Assembly: GCA_017481745.1 (NCBI GenBank)
Contig: JAFUOV010000009.1
Span: forward strand, 1-54,602
DNA: 54,602 nucleotides
Source: Bacteroidaceae bacterium
Lineage (GTDB): Bacteria > Bacteroidota > Bacteroidia > Bacteroidales > Barnesiellaceae_A
Reading direction: 5' to 3'
A program made the position numbers and the translations under genes. Below are positions 36,876 through 45,400 of this stretch, one piece after another. Under the pieces are notes generated by a model. That model was not told the origin of the DNA. It did no database searches and worked only from the letters and a program-made list of their open reading frames with translations. Position 1 is the stretch's first letter. Every line of letters starts with the position of its first letter.

Positions 36876-38666
36876 ATGTCTTTTAAAAGTAAGTTGGCTC
36901 GTAATATCGGTGCCGGTATTGCGTGTTTCTTTGTCGCAACGATGATAGTTGGCTGCGATGAGTCGTATGATTTCAGTAAATTGGGTGGAGATATATCACT
37001 CTTTGAAAACGGTATCTCTTTGCCGGTTGAGAGCGACGTGAAGATTACTGTATCCGAGTTATTGACAAACGAAGAGATGGGCGACATGATTGTTATTGAT
37101 GAACAAGGTCGCTATTCGTTGAACTTTAGTGGTACGGTCGACCCGGTACAATTTGATGTTCCGGTATTTAATTTTGAAACGATTGATCCGACAATAGCTT
37201 CGGCTCACCTCGATTTCATGGAGTCTATCGAGAATGATCCTGTTTTCGGTCCCATGTTGGAAGTATTAGGTTATCAAGGTGGTGCGTTGCCCGAAGTTCC
37301 CGAGCTTGTTGTGCCTGAGGATGTGGTGCATGCTCCCATTGTCGATGCAACCGAAGAGTATGATTTCACAATGAATGATATCCCCGAGGAGATCATAAGT
37401 GTTAGTTCTATAACGCTTGCTGAGGGTGCCGCTGCAACACTTTCACTTCATGCCGAAGGTTTCCCTGTCGATATAGATAGTGTAACTTTCGAATTTATTC
37501 TGCATGCTCCATCGCAAATGGTCATTCATCCCGAAGAAAAAGATATTTGGAAAGATGACAAAGGCTATTTCCACATTGAGCACCAATTGCCTTGTGTCGA
37601 TGGTAAGCTCGACGACGAAGTACATTTCTATATTGATAGCCTCGTTTTCGAGCCGGCTCTCTGTAGAAGCGAAAATGGAACAATTGATATTGAATCGGAG
37701 CTACAATACTCGGGTACAGTGCATATCACCGAGTCTTTCTATATGGGTGGTTGGGTTCCTCAATTCGACCTCAATGTAGGCTTTAAGATGGATGGCTCGA
37801 GTGCAAAGTCTATCACTGCTACCGTACAAGCCGATGTTGACGATGTCGCTATTGAGCAAGAGATAACCAATGTTCCCGATCTCTTGAGCTCCCCCAATAC
37901 TTGCCTCGACTTGCAGCAAGTATATGTATGCTTGAATGTCGACAATCAAGTGCCTCTTCCTCTTTATGCCGATATCGAGATGCAATCGACATTCTTTAAT
38001 GGTACTACTTCGCCTGTTATTGCCACCGAAGAGCCTGTGCACATTGCTGCATCTTTGGCACAAGAAGTGGTCATTACAAATGATGCTCAATATTCGGGCG
38101 AGAATGTTACAATTATTCCCAACCTGCCCGAGCTCGTTAAGAGTGTACCTCAATCGGTGAAATTAAAGGCTGCTCCTTACGTTCCTGTTACCGAGGTAAC
38201 ACTCGAATTGGACAAAACATATAGTGTCGACATGAGTTATGCTCTGCAAGTTCCCATTGTTGTGGGCGATGAAGTAAGCCTTTACTATGAAGAGGCTATG
38301 GAAGGCATTTCAGAAGACCTTCGCAGCGTAACGACATACATCAGTTGTGCACAAATACAAGGTGTCCTTGAGAGTACACTGCCCGTAGATGTCGATTTGG
38401 AACTTTTTGCTGTCGATAAGAACGGTACTGTAATGAAAGAGATTACAATGTCGGGTGCTCTTACAGCCAAAGCCGGTCAAACAAATCCCTTTAACGTAAG
38501 ACTCGACATCGTGCCCCAAGAGGCTACTTTCAACAAGTTGGATAAGATTATTCTCACCGTTTCGGCAACTTCCGATAAAGTGAGAGAGTTGCGCCCCGAG
38601 CAATACCTGCGCCTCAAGAACTTGGCTTTGAGATTGCCCGAAGGCGTAAAAGTGGCTGAACTTTAA
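36876..38666 (+). CDS. Unrecognised lipoprotein
   Basis: The start at 36876 gives a lipoprotein signal: FFVATMIVGC with Cys 27 followed by DESYD, an acidic stretch like those that send lipoproteins to the cell surface in this phylum. The longer frame from 36792 adds 28 residues that include no export signal and runs through the leader. The 596-residue product has no domain I can name. It is rich in beta-strand-like sequence and repeated PE/VP segments (FPVDIDSVTFEFIL, VTLELDKTYSVDM), suggesting stacked sandwich domains. It is 55 bases upstream of the DUF5723 outer-membrane gene; a partnership with that barrel is plausible. Confidence 0.65.
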   Translation: MSFKSKLARNIGAGIACFFVATMIVGCDESYDFSKLGGDISLFENGISLPVESDVKITVSELLTNEEMGDMIVIDEQGRYSLNFSGTVDPVQFDVPVFNFETIDPTIASAHLDFMESIENDPVFGPMLEVLGYQGGALPEVPELVVPEDVVHAPIVDATEEYDFTMNDIPEEIISVSSITLAEGAAATLSLHAEGFPVDIDSVTFEFILHAPSQMVIHPEEKDIWKDDKGYFHIEHQLPCVDGKLDDEVHFYIDSLVFEPALCRSENGTIDIESELQYSGTVHITESFYMGGWVPQFDLNVGFKMDGSSAKSITATVQADVDDVAIEQEITNVPDLLSSPNTCLDLQQVYVCLNVDNQVPLPLYADIEMQSTFFNGTTSPVIATEEPVHIAASLAQEVVITNDAQYSGENVTIIPNLPELVKSVPQSVKLKAAPYVPVTEVTLELDKTYSVDMSYALQVPIVVGDEVSLYYEEAMEGISEDLRSVTTYISCAQIQGVLESTLPVDVDLELFAVDKNGTVMKEITMSGALTAKAGQTNPFNVRLDIVPQEATFNKLDKIILTVSATSDKVRELRPEQYLRLKNLALRLPEGVKVAEL

Positions 38667-38721
38667 TCCTATTCAAATATAAGTGTAAATAAATCTCTTT
38701 ATAAAGAAAAACGATTATAAG

Positions 38722-40110
38722 ATGAAAACATCATATATAAAATTAATGGCAGTAGTGAGTGTTATGAGTTTTGCTCTTGCAGCAGTGGCTCAAACTCCTC
38801 AATCGTCTTATTTCTTGGAAGGCATGGTGCAACGCCATGAACTTAATGCTGCCTTTGGTGGCGAGTCCAATTATGTCGCTATCCCCGGTTTGTCGGGTAT
38901 GGAAATAGGTTTGTCTACCAACTTTGGCGCAGGAGATTTCTTCTTCCAACGTGGCTCTGAATTGGTTACAGGTCTTTCGTCGCAAGTATCTGCCGAAGAG
39001 TTTTTGGGTGGTTTGCCAGCCAACAACCGCTTGGAGTTGAATTTTGAAATGCCCATCCTGTCGGTGGGTTTTAGAGGCATGGGCGGTTTTAACACCATCG
39101 TGCTGAAAGAACGCACTTTCCTCAGTGCCAACGTTCCCTCTACGCTGTTTGAGTTCCTCAAGGTGGGTGAAAACATATCGACCCCTATGCCTGCTGCGCA
39201 TTACGAAGTAGAAAATCTCTCATTGTATACCGACAACTTTGTGGAGATTGCTTTGGGTCATTCGCGCAAGTTAGCTGCCCTCGAAGGTTTCTCGTATGGT
39301 GCTAAACTGAAATTCCTTGCCGGCTTGTTTAATGGTGGAATTAACATGCACCACATGGATATAAACTTGTCTGCCAACGAGTGGACAGTAACCTCACAAG
39401 GCGAAGCCCACTTGTCGAGCGGAATGGAATATGTGTATGACGAAGAGGGTAACTTGTCGGGTATTGAAATGGTAAGCTACCGCTTGGGAGGTTATGGTTT
39501 TGGTGTAGACTTGGGTGTTGCCTATACTCCCGAAGCTCTGCCCGGACTTACAGTCTCGTTGGGCGTTAATGACCTCGGCTTCATCTCTTGGCAGAAAGTT
39601 GCAAATGCGGTGTCTGAAGGTAGTTACACCTTTACAGGTTTTGATATTTTGGGCGACGATGCCGCTCCGATTGAAGATCAATTGAGCGAGTTGGCAGATG
39701 ATGTTGTAGATATGTTCAATCTTAAACCCACCGACCCTGTCAATCATACTCGAATGTTGCAAACTACCCTCAACGTTGGTGCCGAGTACTCAATACTGCA
39801 ACGTAAGATATCGTTTGGTATCCTTTCATCAACTCGCTTTGGTGCACCCTATACCTATGCCGAGGGTATGGCTGTTGTCAACTTCCGTCCTTGCCATTGG
39901 TTCCAAGCAGCCATCAACGGCTCGGTGTCTAACTTAGGTGCTGCTGTTGGTGCACTTATCAACATCTGTCCCAACGGTGTCAACATGTTTGCTGCATGCG
40001 ATTACATTTCGCCGCACATGAAGTTCTCTAAAGAGGGTTTGCCTCTCACCGGTATGCGCTTCAACTTCCGCGCAGGTCTTATCATAGCCTTTGGTAAAGT
40101 GAAAAAATAA
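38722..40110 (+). CDS. DUF5723-like outer-membrane beta-barrel protein
   Basis: A 462-residue protein with signal peptide MKTSYIKLMAVVSVMSFALA and cut after VAQ. The mature part is made of alternating amphipathic strands (GLSGMEIGLSTNFGAG, MPILSVGFRGMGGFN, LGVAYTPEALPGLTVSLGV) and ends in FRAGLIIAFGKVKK, all consistent with an outer-membrane barrel of the DUF5723 type in Bacteroidota. Function unknown. It is the second gene of a pair with the lipoprotein upstream. Confidence 0.72.
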   Translation: MKTSYIKLMAVVSVMSFALAAVAQTPQSSYFLEGMVQRHELNAAFGGESNYVAIPGLSGMEIGLSTNFGAGDFFFQRGSELVTGLSSQVSAEEFLGGLPANNRLELNFEMPILSVGFRGMGGFNTIVLKERTFLSANVPSTLFEFLKVGENISTPMPAAHYEVENLSLYTDNFVEIALGHSRKLAALEGFSYGAKLKFLAGLFNGGINMHHMDINLSANEWTVTSQGEAHLSSGMEYVYDEEGNLSGIEMVSYRLGGYGFGVDLGVAYTPEALPGLTVSLGVNDLGFISWQKVANAVSEGSYTFTGFDILGDDAAPIEDQLSELADDVVDMFNLKPTDPVNHTRMLQTTLNVGAEYSILQRKISFGILSSTRFGAPYTYAEGMAVVNFRPCHWFQAAINGSVSNLGAAVGALINICPNGVNMFAACDYISPHMKFSKEGLPLTGMRFNFRAGLIIAFGKVKK

Positions 40111-40130
40111 GTTTATCGCAGATTATAATA

Positions 40131-40164
40131 AACGGTAGTGAGTGATTGCTCACTGCCGTTTTTT
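40131..40164 (+). terminator. Terminator after the DUF5723-like gene
   Basis: AACGGTAGTGAG (40131-40142) and CTCACTGCCGTT (40149-40160) pair with one G-T pair and are followed by TTTT. Confidence 0.88.
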
Positions 40165-40207
40165 GTATAGAGTTGTACCGAGAGTTCGGTAATAGAAAAA
40201 AAATACG

Positions 40208-40215
40208 TACTTTTG
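40208..40215 (+). promoter_or_regulatory. -7 element of the acyltransferase gene
   Basis: TACTTTTG fits TAnnTTTG, 42 bases before the ATG at 40258. A TTC at 40185-40187 is at the right distance for a weak -33. Confidence 0.5.
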
Positions 40216-40257
40216 TCCGTTACAAAAAGGAGTATGACACTTCGTTAAATAGAACCG

Positions 40258-41295
40258 ATGAACAACCAACTGCTACGACCCAATATTTCACCCTTGTTGC
40301 GCGATGAGAACAGCTTGGATATTGTGCGTTATTATCTTACTTTAGCGGTGTTTTTAACTCACTTCTGTGAGTTGACCGGCATTGCAAATTATTTTCCTAC
40401 GCCGGGTCATACTGCTGTTGGCGGCTTCTTTATATTGAGCGGATTTCTCGTTTTTTATAGCTATATACGTTGCAAATCGTTGGGCGATTATTTCAAGCGC
40501 CGCGCCCGTCGTATATTACCGCCCTATTTAACTATTGTGTTACTCTGTGCAATCTGTGGTGTGTTTGTTACCGACTTGTCGGCAAGCGACTATTTCACTT
40601 CATCACAATTCTGGCAATACATGGGTGCAAACCTTACTTTCGCCAACTTCCTGCAACCCTTGCTGCCCGGCGTTTTTGTGGGGCATATACATGAGGCTGT
40701 CAATGGCTCTCTGTGGACTATGAAGGTCGAGATTTTGCTATATATCACGCTACCTATTGCAGCGTGGCTCTTGTCGCGACATAACAAGGTCTGGACATTG
40801 GTCATCATATACGTGTTGTCCTATCTGTACAAACTGATAATGGGGTATATGTATGAAGAAACCGGCATAGGGATGTATCGTATCATGCAACGTCAGATTG
40901 GTGGTCAATTGCTGTTCTTCTATTCGGGAGTGGCATTGTTGCTCTACTTCGATTACTTCCAGCGATATGTCAAGTGGTTGTTCCCCATAGCGTTGGCTAT
41001 TGCCGTAGCCTCAAAGTTTGTCAATTGGTTCGATGCCATCGAGCCACTATGTATGGCTATTGTCATTATAGGATTTGCTTACAACTGCCGATGGTTTGAG
41101 TGGATGCGCAAGTACGACAATATCGCCTACGATATCTATCTTTTCCACTATCCGGTTATACAGTTGGTTGTATATTGGGGATTGCCCGAGCGTAATATCT
41201 ATTGGGCGTTTGCCGTAGCATTGGGCATGACAATAGCTTTGTCGCTCGTCTCTTGGTACTTTATCGAGCGACCTATCATGCGGCGTAAGAAATAA
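40258..41295 (+). CDS. Membrane acyltransferase (OafA/YrhL type, acyltransferase 3)
   Basis: A 345-residue protein with about ten transmembrane helices. The N-terminus carries the family layout: a His in the first helix (FLTHFCELTG), then GGFFILSGFLVFYS and the basic loop YFKRRARRILPPY. The last helix is followed by FIERPIMRRKK. The family transfers acyl groups, often acetyl, to lipopolysaccharide, capsule or other surface sugars. No glycan biosynthesis genes lie next to it, so the acceptor is unknown. It converges with the cytidylate-kinase-like gene with 14 bases between their ends. Confidence 0.85.
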   Translation: MNNQLLRPNISPLLRDENSLDIVRYYLTLAVFLTHFCELTGIANYFPTPGHTAVGGFFILSGFLVFYSYIRCKSLGDYFKRRARRILPPYLTIVLLCAICGVFVTDLSASDYFTSSQFWQYMGANLTFANFLQPLLPGVFVGHIHEAVNGSLWTMKVEILLYITLPIAAWLLSRHNKVWTLVIIYVLSYLYKLIMGYMYEETGIGMYRIMQRQIGGQLLFFYSGVALLLYFDYFQRYVKWLFPIALAIAVASKFVNWFDAIEPLCMAIVIIGFAYNCRWFEWMRKYDNIAYDIYLFHYPVIQLVVYWGLPERNIYWAFAVALGMTIALSLVSWYFIERPIMRRKK

Positions 41296-41309
41296 TCTCT
41301 CGGTTTTTC

Positions 41310-41948
41310 CTATTCTTTTGTATTCATTGCCACTTTTTTCTTGGCAAAGGCGGCTATCAGTTCGGCAGCACATTGTGTGCCTATTGCCGACGAGTTGATG
41401 CACATGTCGTATGAAGCACCGTCGCCCCACACCTTGTCGGTGTAGAAGTTGTAGTAGGCAGTGCGTAGTTTGTTGCGTTTTTGTGCCAACTCGCGTGCTT
41501 CATGCTCGCTTATTCCGCAGTTGCGCGATACGATGCGTTGCACACAATCGTCTATATTGGCATGAATAAATACGCTCACACAGCCCGGATAGTCGCGCAG
41601 AATATAGTCGGCACATCGACCCACTATTACAGCCGACTCTCTATCGGCTATATCGCGTATAACGTCCGATTGTACTTTGAATATCATCTCGTCCGACCAG
41701 CCTCCCGATGAGGGTATGCCACTCGCACCACTCATCCAACCTTTCGATAGCGCATTGAGAAAACGATTGGGCGCTTTCTCGTCCGACCGCTCGAAGTGTT
41801 CGGCACACAATCCGCTTGCCTTTGAGGCTTCAAGTATCAGCTCCTTGTCGTAATATTTAAGGTCTAGCATTTCTGCCAATATTTTTCCTATTTCGCGACC
41901 TCCGCTACCAAATTGGCGACCGATGGTGATGATGAGATTGTTTTTCAT
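41310..41948 (-). CDS. Cytidylate-kinase-like protein
   Basis: A 212-residue P-loop protein. The start MKNNLIITIGRQFGSGGREIGK holds the GRQFGSGGREIG form of the P-loop typical of the cytidylate-kinase-like family, which is distinct from classical Cmk. YDKELILEASK and IVGRCADYIL follow the usual order of nucleotide-binding segments. It probably phosphorylates a nucleotide or small molecule; the substrate is unproven. Its -7 element may be TACGTTTG on the minus strand (41981-41974), 25 bases before the start. Confidence 0.82.
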   Translation of the reverse strand: MKNNLIITIGRQFGSGGREIGKILAEMLDLKYYDKELILEASKASGLCAEHFERSDEKAPNRFLNALSKGWMSGASGIPSSGGWSDEMIFKVQSDVIRDIADRESAVIVGRCADYILRDYPGCVSVFIHANIDDCVQRIVSRNCGISEHEARELAQKRNKLRTAYYNFYTDKVWGDGASYDMCINSSAIGTQCAAELIAAFAKKKVAMNTKE

Positions 41949-41973
41949 GACATCTATGTTTATCTATGATATA

Positions 41974-41981
41974 CAAACGTA
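41974..41981 (-). promoter_or_regulatory. -7 element of the cytidylate-kinase-like gene
   Basis: TACGTTTG on the minus strand fits TAnnTTTG. No clear -33 TTG is at the proper distance. Confidence 0.45.
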
Positions 41982-42049
41982 CAAAAAAAGCGCGAAATAT
42001 CGTGCCGTTGATAACAAAAAATATAATTTTTGTAAGCTTGTTTTCTCTT

Positions 42050-43225
42050 TTACTCTTCTATGACGATGTATGCAAGGTAGTGCGTGTCGGAGGTAACGGG
42101 GGTGAGTGCAAGATATCCGCCGGCAATTTTGTGGTTGTCGATGCGCAATGGATGCTCTTGCGCGAGTGTGGCATGCAGCTCTTGCAGACGATAGCCTTCG
42201 GGCATATACGCTACATGATATTTGCCATGACTCTGGGGTGATAAATATCGGTCGGCAATGATGCGTGCCACCATACCCATGCTCATGCGCAGGTTCAGTT
42301 CGATGCAGGGGTGTAACAAAATTTTGTTCGCTTCGTTGCGATAGAGTATCATATCTATACCCATATATCCCTTGTAGTGTGGCGCAACAATCGTAGTGAG
42401 AACCTCTTCCAAGGCGCTTTGTGTAGCGTGCAGATGTTCTACCTCGATGTATGTAGCAAGCCGATGTTCTATATCGCTGTTCGATGCGAGTATGTTGCCT
42501 TGATATGCCCCTCGCTCGTCGGTTTTGAAGAGTGAATATCCTGCAAATTCGACCGTTGTTCCGTCGCTGTAAAACTCCATTGCCAAGTCTACAACCTTGT
42601 CCAATAGTCTTTCGCCCATGATATATCCTTGCTTGCGTATGATGCTCTCGGCATATCGGGCGGTCGATGTGTCGTAGCCCTTCTCTACGTTCCACACGCC
42701 TCTACCGCTGCTCGACCATGGCGATTTCAATATCGAGGCGGGTTGCGATGCGATGTACTGCTCTACATCGAGGGCTGTGTGTAGTACCTCGGGCAAGGGT
42801 GGTAGGGGATAGCCTATATTGCTTTGTTGCAGTGCTTGTAGGATATGCCGCGAAGTGGCACGACCCGATAGTGTGCGTATCTTGTCTATTGCCTCGTCGT
42901 CGGGCAGTAGGTGGCGGGCTACACCCATGCGGGCAAGTCGCTCAACGATATATGCACTCCAGCCCCAAGGTCTGCACGCCATGTCGTGGCAAGGTAGTTG
43001 TGTCGTTGCGTAAGATGTTATACCCAATGCTATGAGTACCTCGCGCATCTCGTCGGGTATCTGCTGCTCGCTCCATACTGCGGCATTGTCGCCGGCTGCG
43101 TACCATAAAGGCAACAGCGACAAGTCGTGTGCGATGCAACGCCCCACCGGCGCAGGTGTGTAGTACTTGCCACCAAAGGCAAGTGCCATATCGTTTTCGG
43201 GAGCAAAGAGGTATAATGGTTGCAT
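42050..43225 (-). CDS. ATP-grasp-like protein of unknown substrate
   Basis: A 391-residue cytosolic protein. ILKSPWSSSGRGVWNVE near residue 190 looks like the glycine-rich ATP-grasp loop with its Lys, and the C-terminal MGIDMILYR...CIELNLRMSMG has the D and E-x-N metal ligands of the fold. The N-terminal third (LYLFAPENDMALAFGGKYYT) is not known to me. ATP-grasp enzymes ligate a carboxylate to an amine or thiol; nothing nearby points to the substrate. It follows the galactose operon with a hairpin between them, and its leader after the hairpin is only 15 bases. Confidence 0.6.
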   Translation of the reverse strand: MQPLYLFAPENDMALAFGGKYYTPAPVGRCIAHDLSLLPLWYAAGDNAAVWSEQQIPDEMREVLIALGITSYATTQLPCHDMACRPWGWSAYIVERLARMGVARHLLPDDEAIDKIRTLSGRATSRHILQALQQSNIGYPLPPLPEVLHTALDVEQYIASQPASILKSPWSSSGRGVWNVEKGYDTSTARYAESIIRKQGYIMGERLLDKVVDLAMEFYSDGTTVEFAGYSLFKTDERGAYQGNILASNSDIEHRLATYIEVEHLHATQSALEEVLTTIVAPHYKGYMGIDMILYRNEANKILLHPCIELNLRMSMGMVARIIADRYLSPQSHGKYHVAYMPEGYRLQELHATLAQEHPLRIDNHKIAGGYLALTPVTSDTHYLAYIVIEE

Positions 43226-43240
43226 AGTCGGGTAGTAATA

Positions 43241-43276
43241 TTTAGGGTAGCATATCGGTCGATATGCTACCCTAAA
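43241..43276 (-). terminator. 17-base-pair hairpin after the galactose operon
   Basis: TTTAGGGTAGCATATCG (43241-43257) is exactly complementary to 43260-43276 with only two bases between. It is downstream of the nucleotidyltransferase gene on the minus strand, but no T run follows and the next gene begins 15 bases beyond. It may terminate, or stabilise the upstream mRNA. Confidence 0.6.
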
Positions 43277-43292
43277 TTATTGTGGATATTGT

Positions 43293-44198
43293 CTATTTAA
43301 ACAATTTCTCGGGATACTCTCCGGCATCTACGAGTGCCTGTATTTTAGCAACAACAGAGGGACGGTCTTCGGCATAAGTTACGCCAAACCATGTAGCTGT
43401 AGTGTCGAGTACCTCAACGGTCGATGTTCCGGCTTTGATGAGGTTGTTCACTACGAGAGGAATGTAAAACTCCGACTTCAAGTTGTCGATGTTGGCATTC
43501 AAGAACTCTACAAAAGCAGCATCTGAATGTGCAAAATAGTCGGGGGTAAAGCCCCACATGTTCATCGACACAGGAGTATTATCTTCGATAGCTACCCATT
43601 GGTCGTTCTCGTCTTTATATTTTACCACACCGTCGATGCGCTCTATCTTGGTACGCTCTACAACGTCGGTAAGCATGCGGTTGTTGTCGGTTGCACACAC
43701 ACCGCGCGATACGCTACCACTCTCCGAGAGAGTGTTACCTACGCGGTAGCCCACCATGCAGTATTGGTTGGTTTTGCCTTCCATTTGGCTCAACCATTTG
43801 CCCAATACGGCAAAGCTGTCGCGACCATAGAAGTCGTCGGCGTTGATTACGGCAAAAGGCTCGTTGATGGCTGTTTTACCCATCATTACTGCGTGGTTGG
43901 TTCCCCAAGGTTTCACGCGGTCGGCTGGGCAAGTAAAGCCTTCGGGCAACTTGTCGGGCGATTGGAATACCAACTCTACGGGGATGTGGTCGATGTATTT
44001 GTTGAGAACTTTCTCGCGGAAGTCTGCCTCAAAATCTTTACGGATGACAAATACAACTTTTCCAAAGCCACCACGAATGGCATCGAAGATAGAGTAGTCC
44101 ATGATAGTCTCGCCATTGGGACCCAGACCATCCAGCTGTTTCAAGCCACCATAACGGCTACCCATACCGGCAGCCAAAACAAAAAGTGTAGGTTTCAT
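43293..44198 (-). CDS. Sugar-phosphate nucleotidyltransferase in the galactose operon
   Basis: A 301-residue protein of the NTP-transferase family. LAAGMGSRYGGLKQLDGLG at the start is the nucleotide-binding loop (here GxGSRYGG instead of the GxGTRL of GalU), and AVINADDFYGRDSF holds the metal-binding Asp. It should transfer a nucleotidyl group to a sugar 1-phosphate. It is 22 bases after galK, so in the same operon as galM and galK, and no galT is present in the window. I infer that it activates galactose 1-phosphate, but glucose 1-phosphate is also possible. Confidence 0.8.
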   Translation of the reverse strand: MKPTLFVLAAGMGSRYGGLKQLDGLGPNGETIMDYSIFDAIRGGFGKVVFVIRKDFEADFREKVLNKYIDHIPVELVFQSPDKLPEGFTCPADRVKPWGTNHAVMMGKTAINEPFAVINADDFYGRDSFAVLGKWLSQMEGKTNQYCMVGYRVGNTLSESGSVSRGVCATDNNRMLTDVVERTKIERIDGVVKYKDENDQWVAIEDNTPVSMNMWGFTPDYFAHSDAAFVEFLNANIDNLKSEFYIPLVVNNLIKAGTSTVEVLDTTATWFGVTYAEDRPSVVAKIQALVDAGEYPEKLFK

Positions 44199-44220
44199 AT
44201 TATTTTCTGTTTATCTGTTT

Positions 44221-45375
44221 TTAGCAAAGTTTGCGTGAGCCGTCCGAGATTACTACATCATATACCTTGGGCAATTTGCCGTATTTCTCGCGGTATGCAG
44301 CCTTAGCGCGGGCAATGAAGTCGTCGTACAACTCCTCTTTCACGAGGTTGATAGTACAGCCACCAAAACCGCCACCCATTACGCGCGAGCCGGTTACACC
44401 GCACTCTTTGGCTATATCGTTGAGGAAGTCGAGCTCTTCGCAGCTCACCTCATACAACTTGCTCATGCCGTAGTGTGTCTCGTACATCTTGGCACCAACG
44501 GTTTCGTAGTCGCCTTTCTCAAGGGCTGCACATACATCGAGTACGCGTTGTACCTCGCCAATAACATATTCGGCACGCATGTAGTCCTCGGCAGTAACAT
44601 CGGCTTTCACCTCTTCGAGCATTGCCATGTTGGCATCGCGGAGGAACTCAACCTCGGGATGGTTTTTCTTGATAGCAGCTACAACCGTCTCGCAGCTTTG
44701 ACGACGTTTGTTGTAGGCGCTCGATGCCAACTCGTGTTTAACAACCGAGTCGAGCAATACAAGACGGTAACCTTCGGGTTTGAAGGGGAAATATTGATAT
44801 TCGAGGCTGCGGCAGTCGAGGCGTATCAAGCTGCCTTCTTTGCCAAATACCGATGCAAATTGGTCCATAATACCACACTTCACACCGCAGTAGTTGTGCT
44901 CGGTTGCTTGACCCACTTTTGCCAACTCAAATTTGTCAACTTTGTTTTCACCGAAAAGGTCGTTGAGTGCATAGGCATAAGTGCTTTCAAGAGCTGCCGA
45001 CGATGACATACCGGCACCAAGGGGCACATCACCTGCAAATGCAGTGTTGAAGCCTTTAACGTCTACACCTCTTTTTATCATTTCGCGGCATACACCAAAG
45101 ATGTAGCGTGCCCATGATGTGCGGGGTGCATCTTCTTCGTTAAGACCAAACTCTACGTAGTCTTTCATATCTATTGAGTATGCGCGTACTTTATTAGTAC
45201 CATTGGGGCGCAACTCGGCTATCATGCCTTTATCTATAGCTCCGGGAAATACAAAACCACCGTTATAGTCGGTGTGCTCTCCAATCAAGTTGATACGGCC
45301 GGGCGATGCATATACCGAGCCGGTGAGACCATCAAAGTGTTTGATAAATCTGCTTCTAACAAATTCGATATCCAT
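44221..45375 (-). CDS. galK: Galactokinase
   Basis: A 384-residue GHMP kinase that phosphorylates alpha-D-galactose at C1 with ATP in the cytosol. Motifs: GRINLIGEHTDYNGGFVFPG (galactokinase signature), the GHMP loop VPLGAGMSSSAALES, CGIMDQFASVFG with the catalytic Asp, and GSRVMGGGFGGCTINLV. It lies between galM (25 bases upstream) and the nucleotidyltransferase, an ordinary Leloir-type operon apart from the missing galT. Confidence 0.97.
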   Translation of the reverse strand: MDIEFVRSRFIKHFDGLTGSVYASPGRINLIGEHTDYNGGFVFPGAIDKGMIAELRPNGTNKVRAYSIDMKDYVEFGLNEEDAPRTSWARYIFGVCREMIKRGVDVKGFNTAFAGDVPLGAGMSSSAALESTYAYALNDLFGENKVDKFELAKVGQATEHNYCGVKCGIMDQFASVFGKEGSLIRLDCRSLEYQYFPFKPEGYRLVLLDSVVKHELASSAYNKRRQSCETVVAAIKKNHPEVEFLRDANMAMLEEVKADVTAEDYMRAEYVIGEVQRVLDVCAALEKGDYETVGAKMYETHYGMSKLYEVSCEELDFLNDIAKECGVTGSRVMGGGFGGCTINLVKEELYDDFIARAKAAYREKYGKLPKVYDVVISDGSRKLC

Positions 45376-45400
45376 GATTTTCTGATTTTATAAAAATAAA

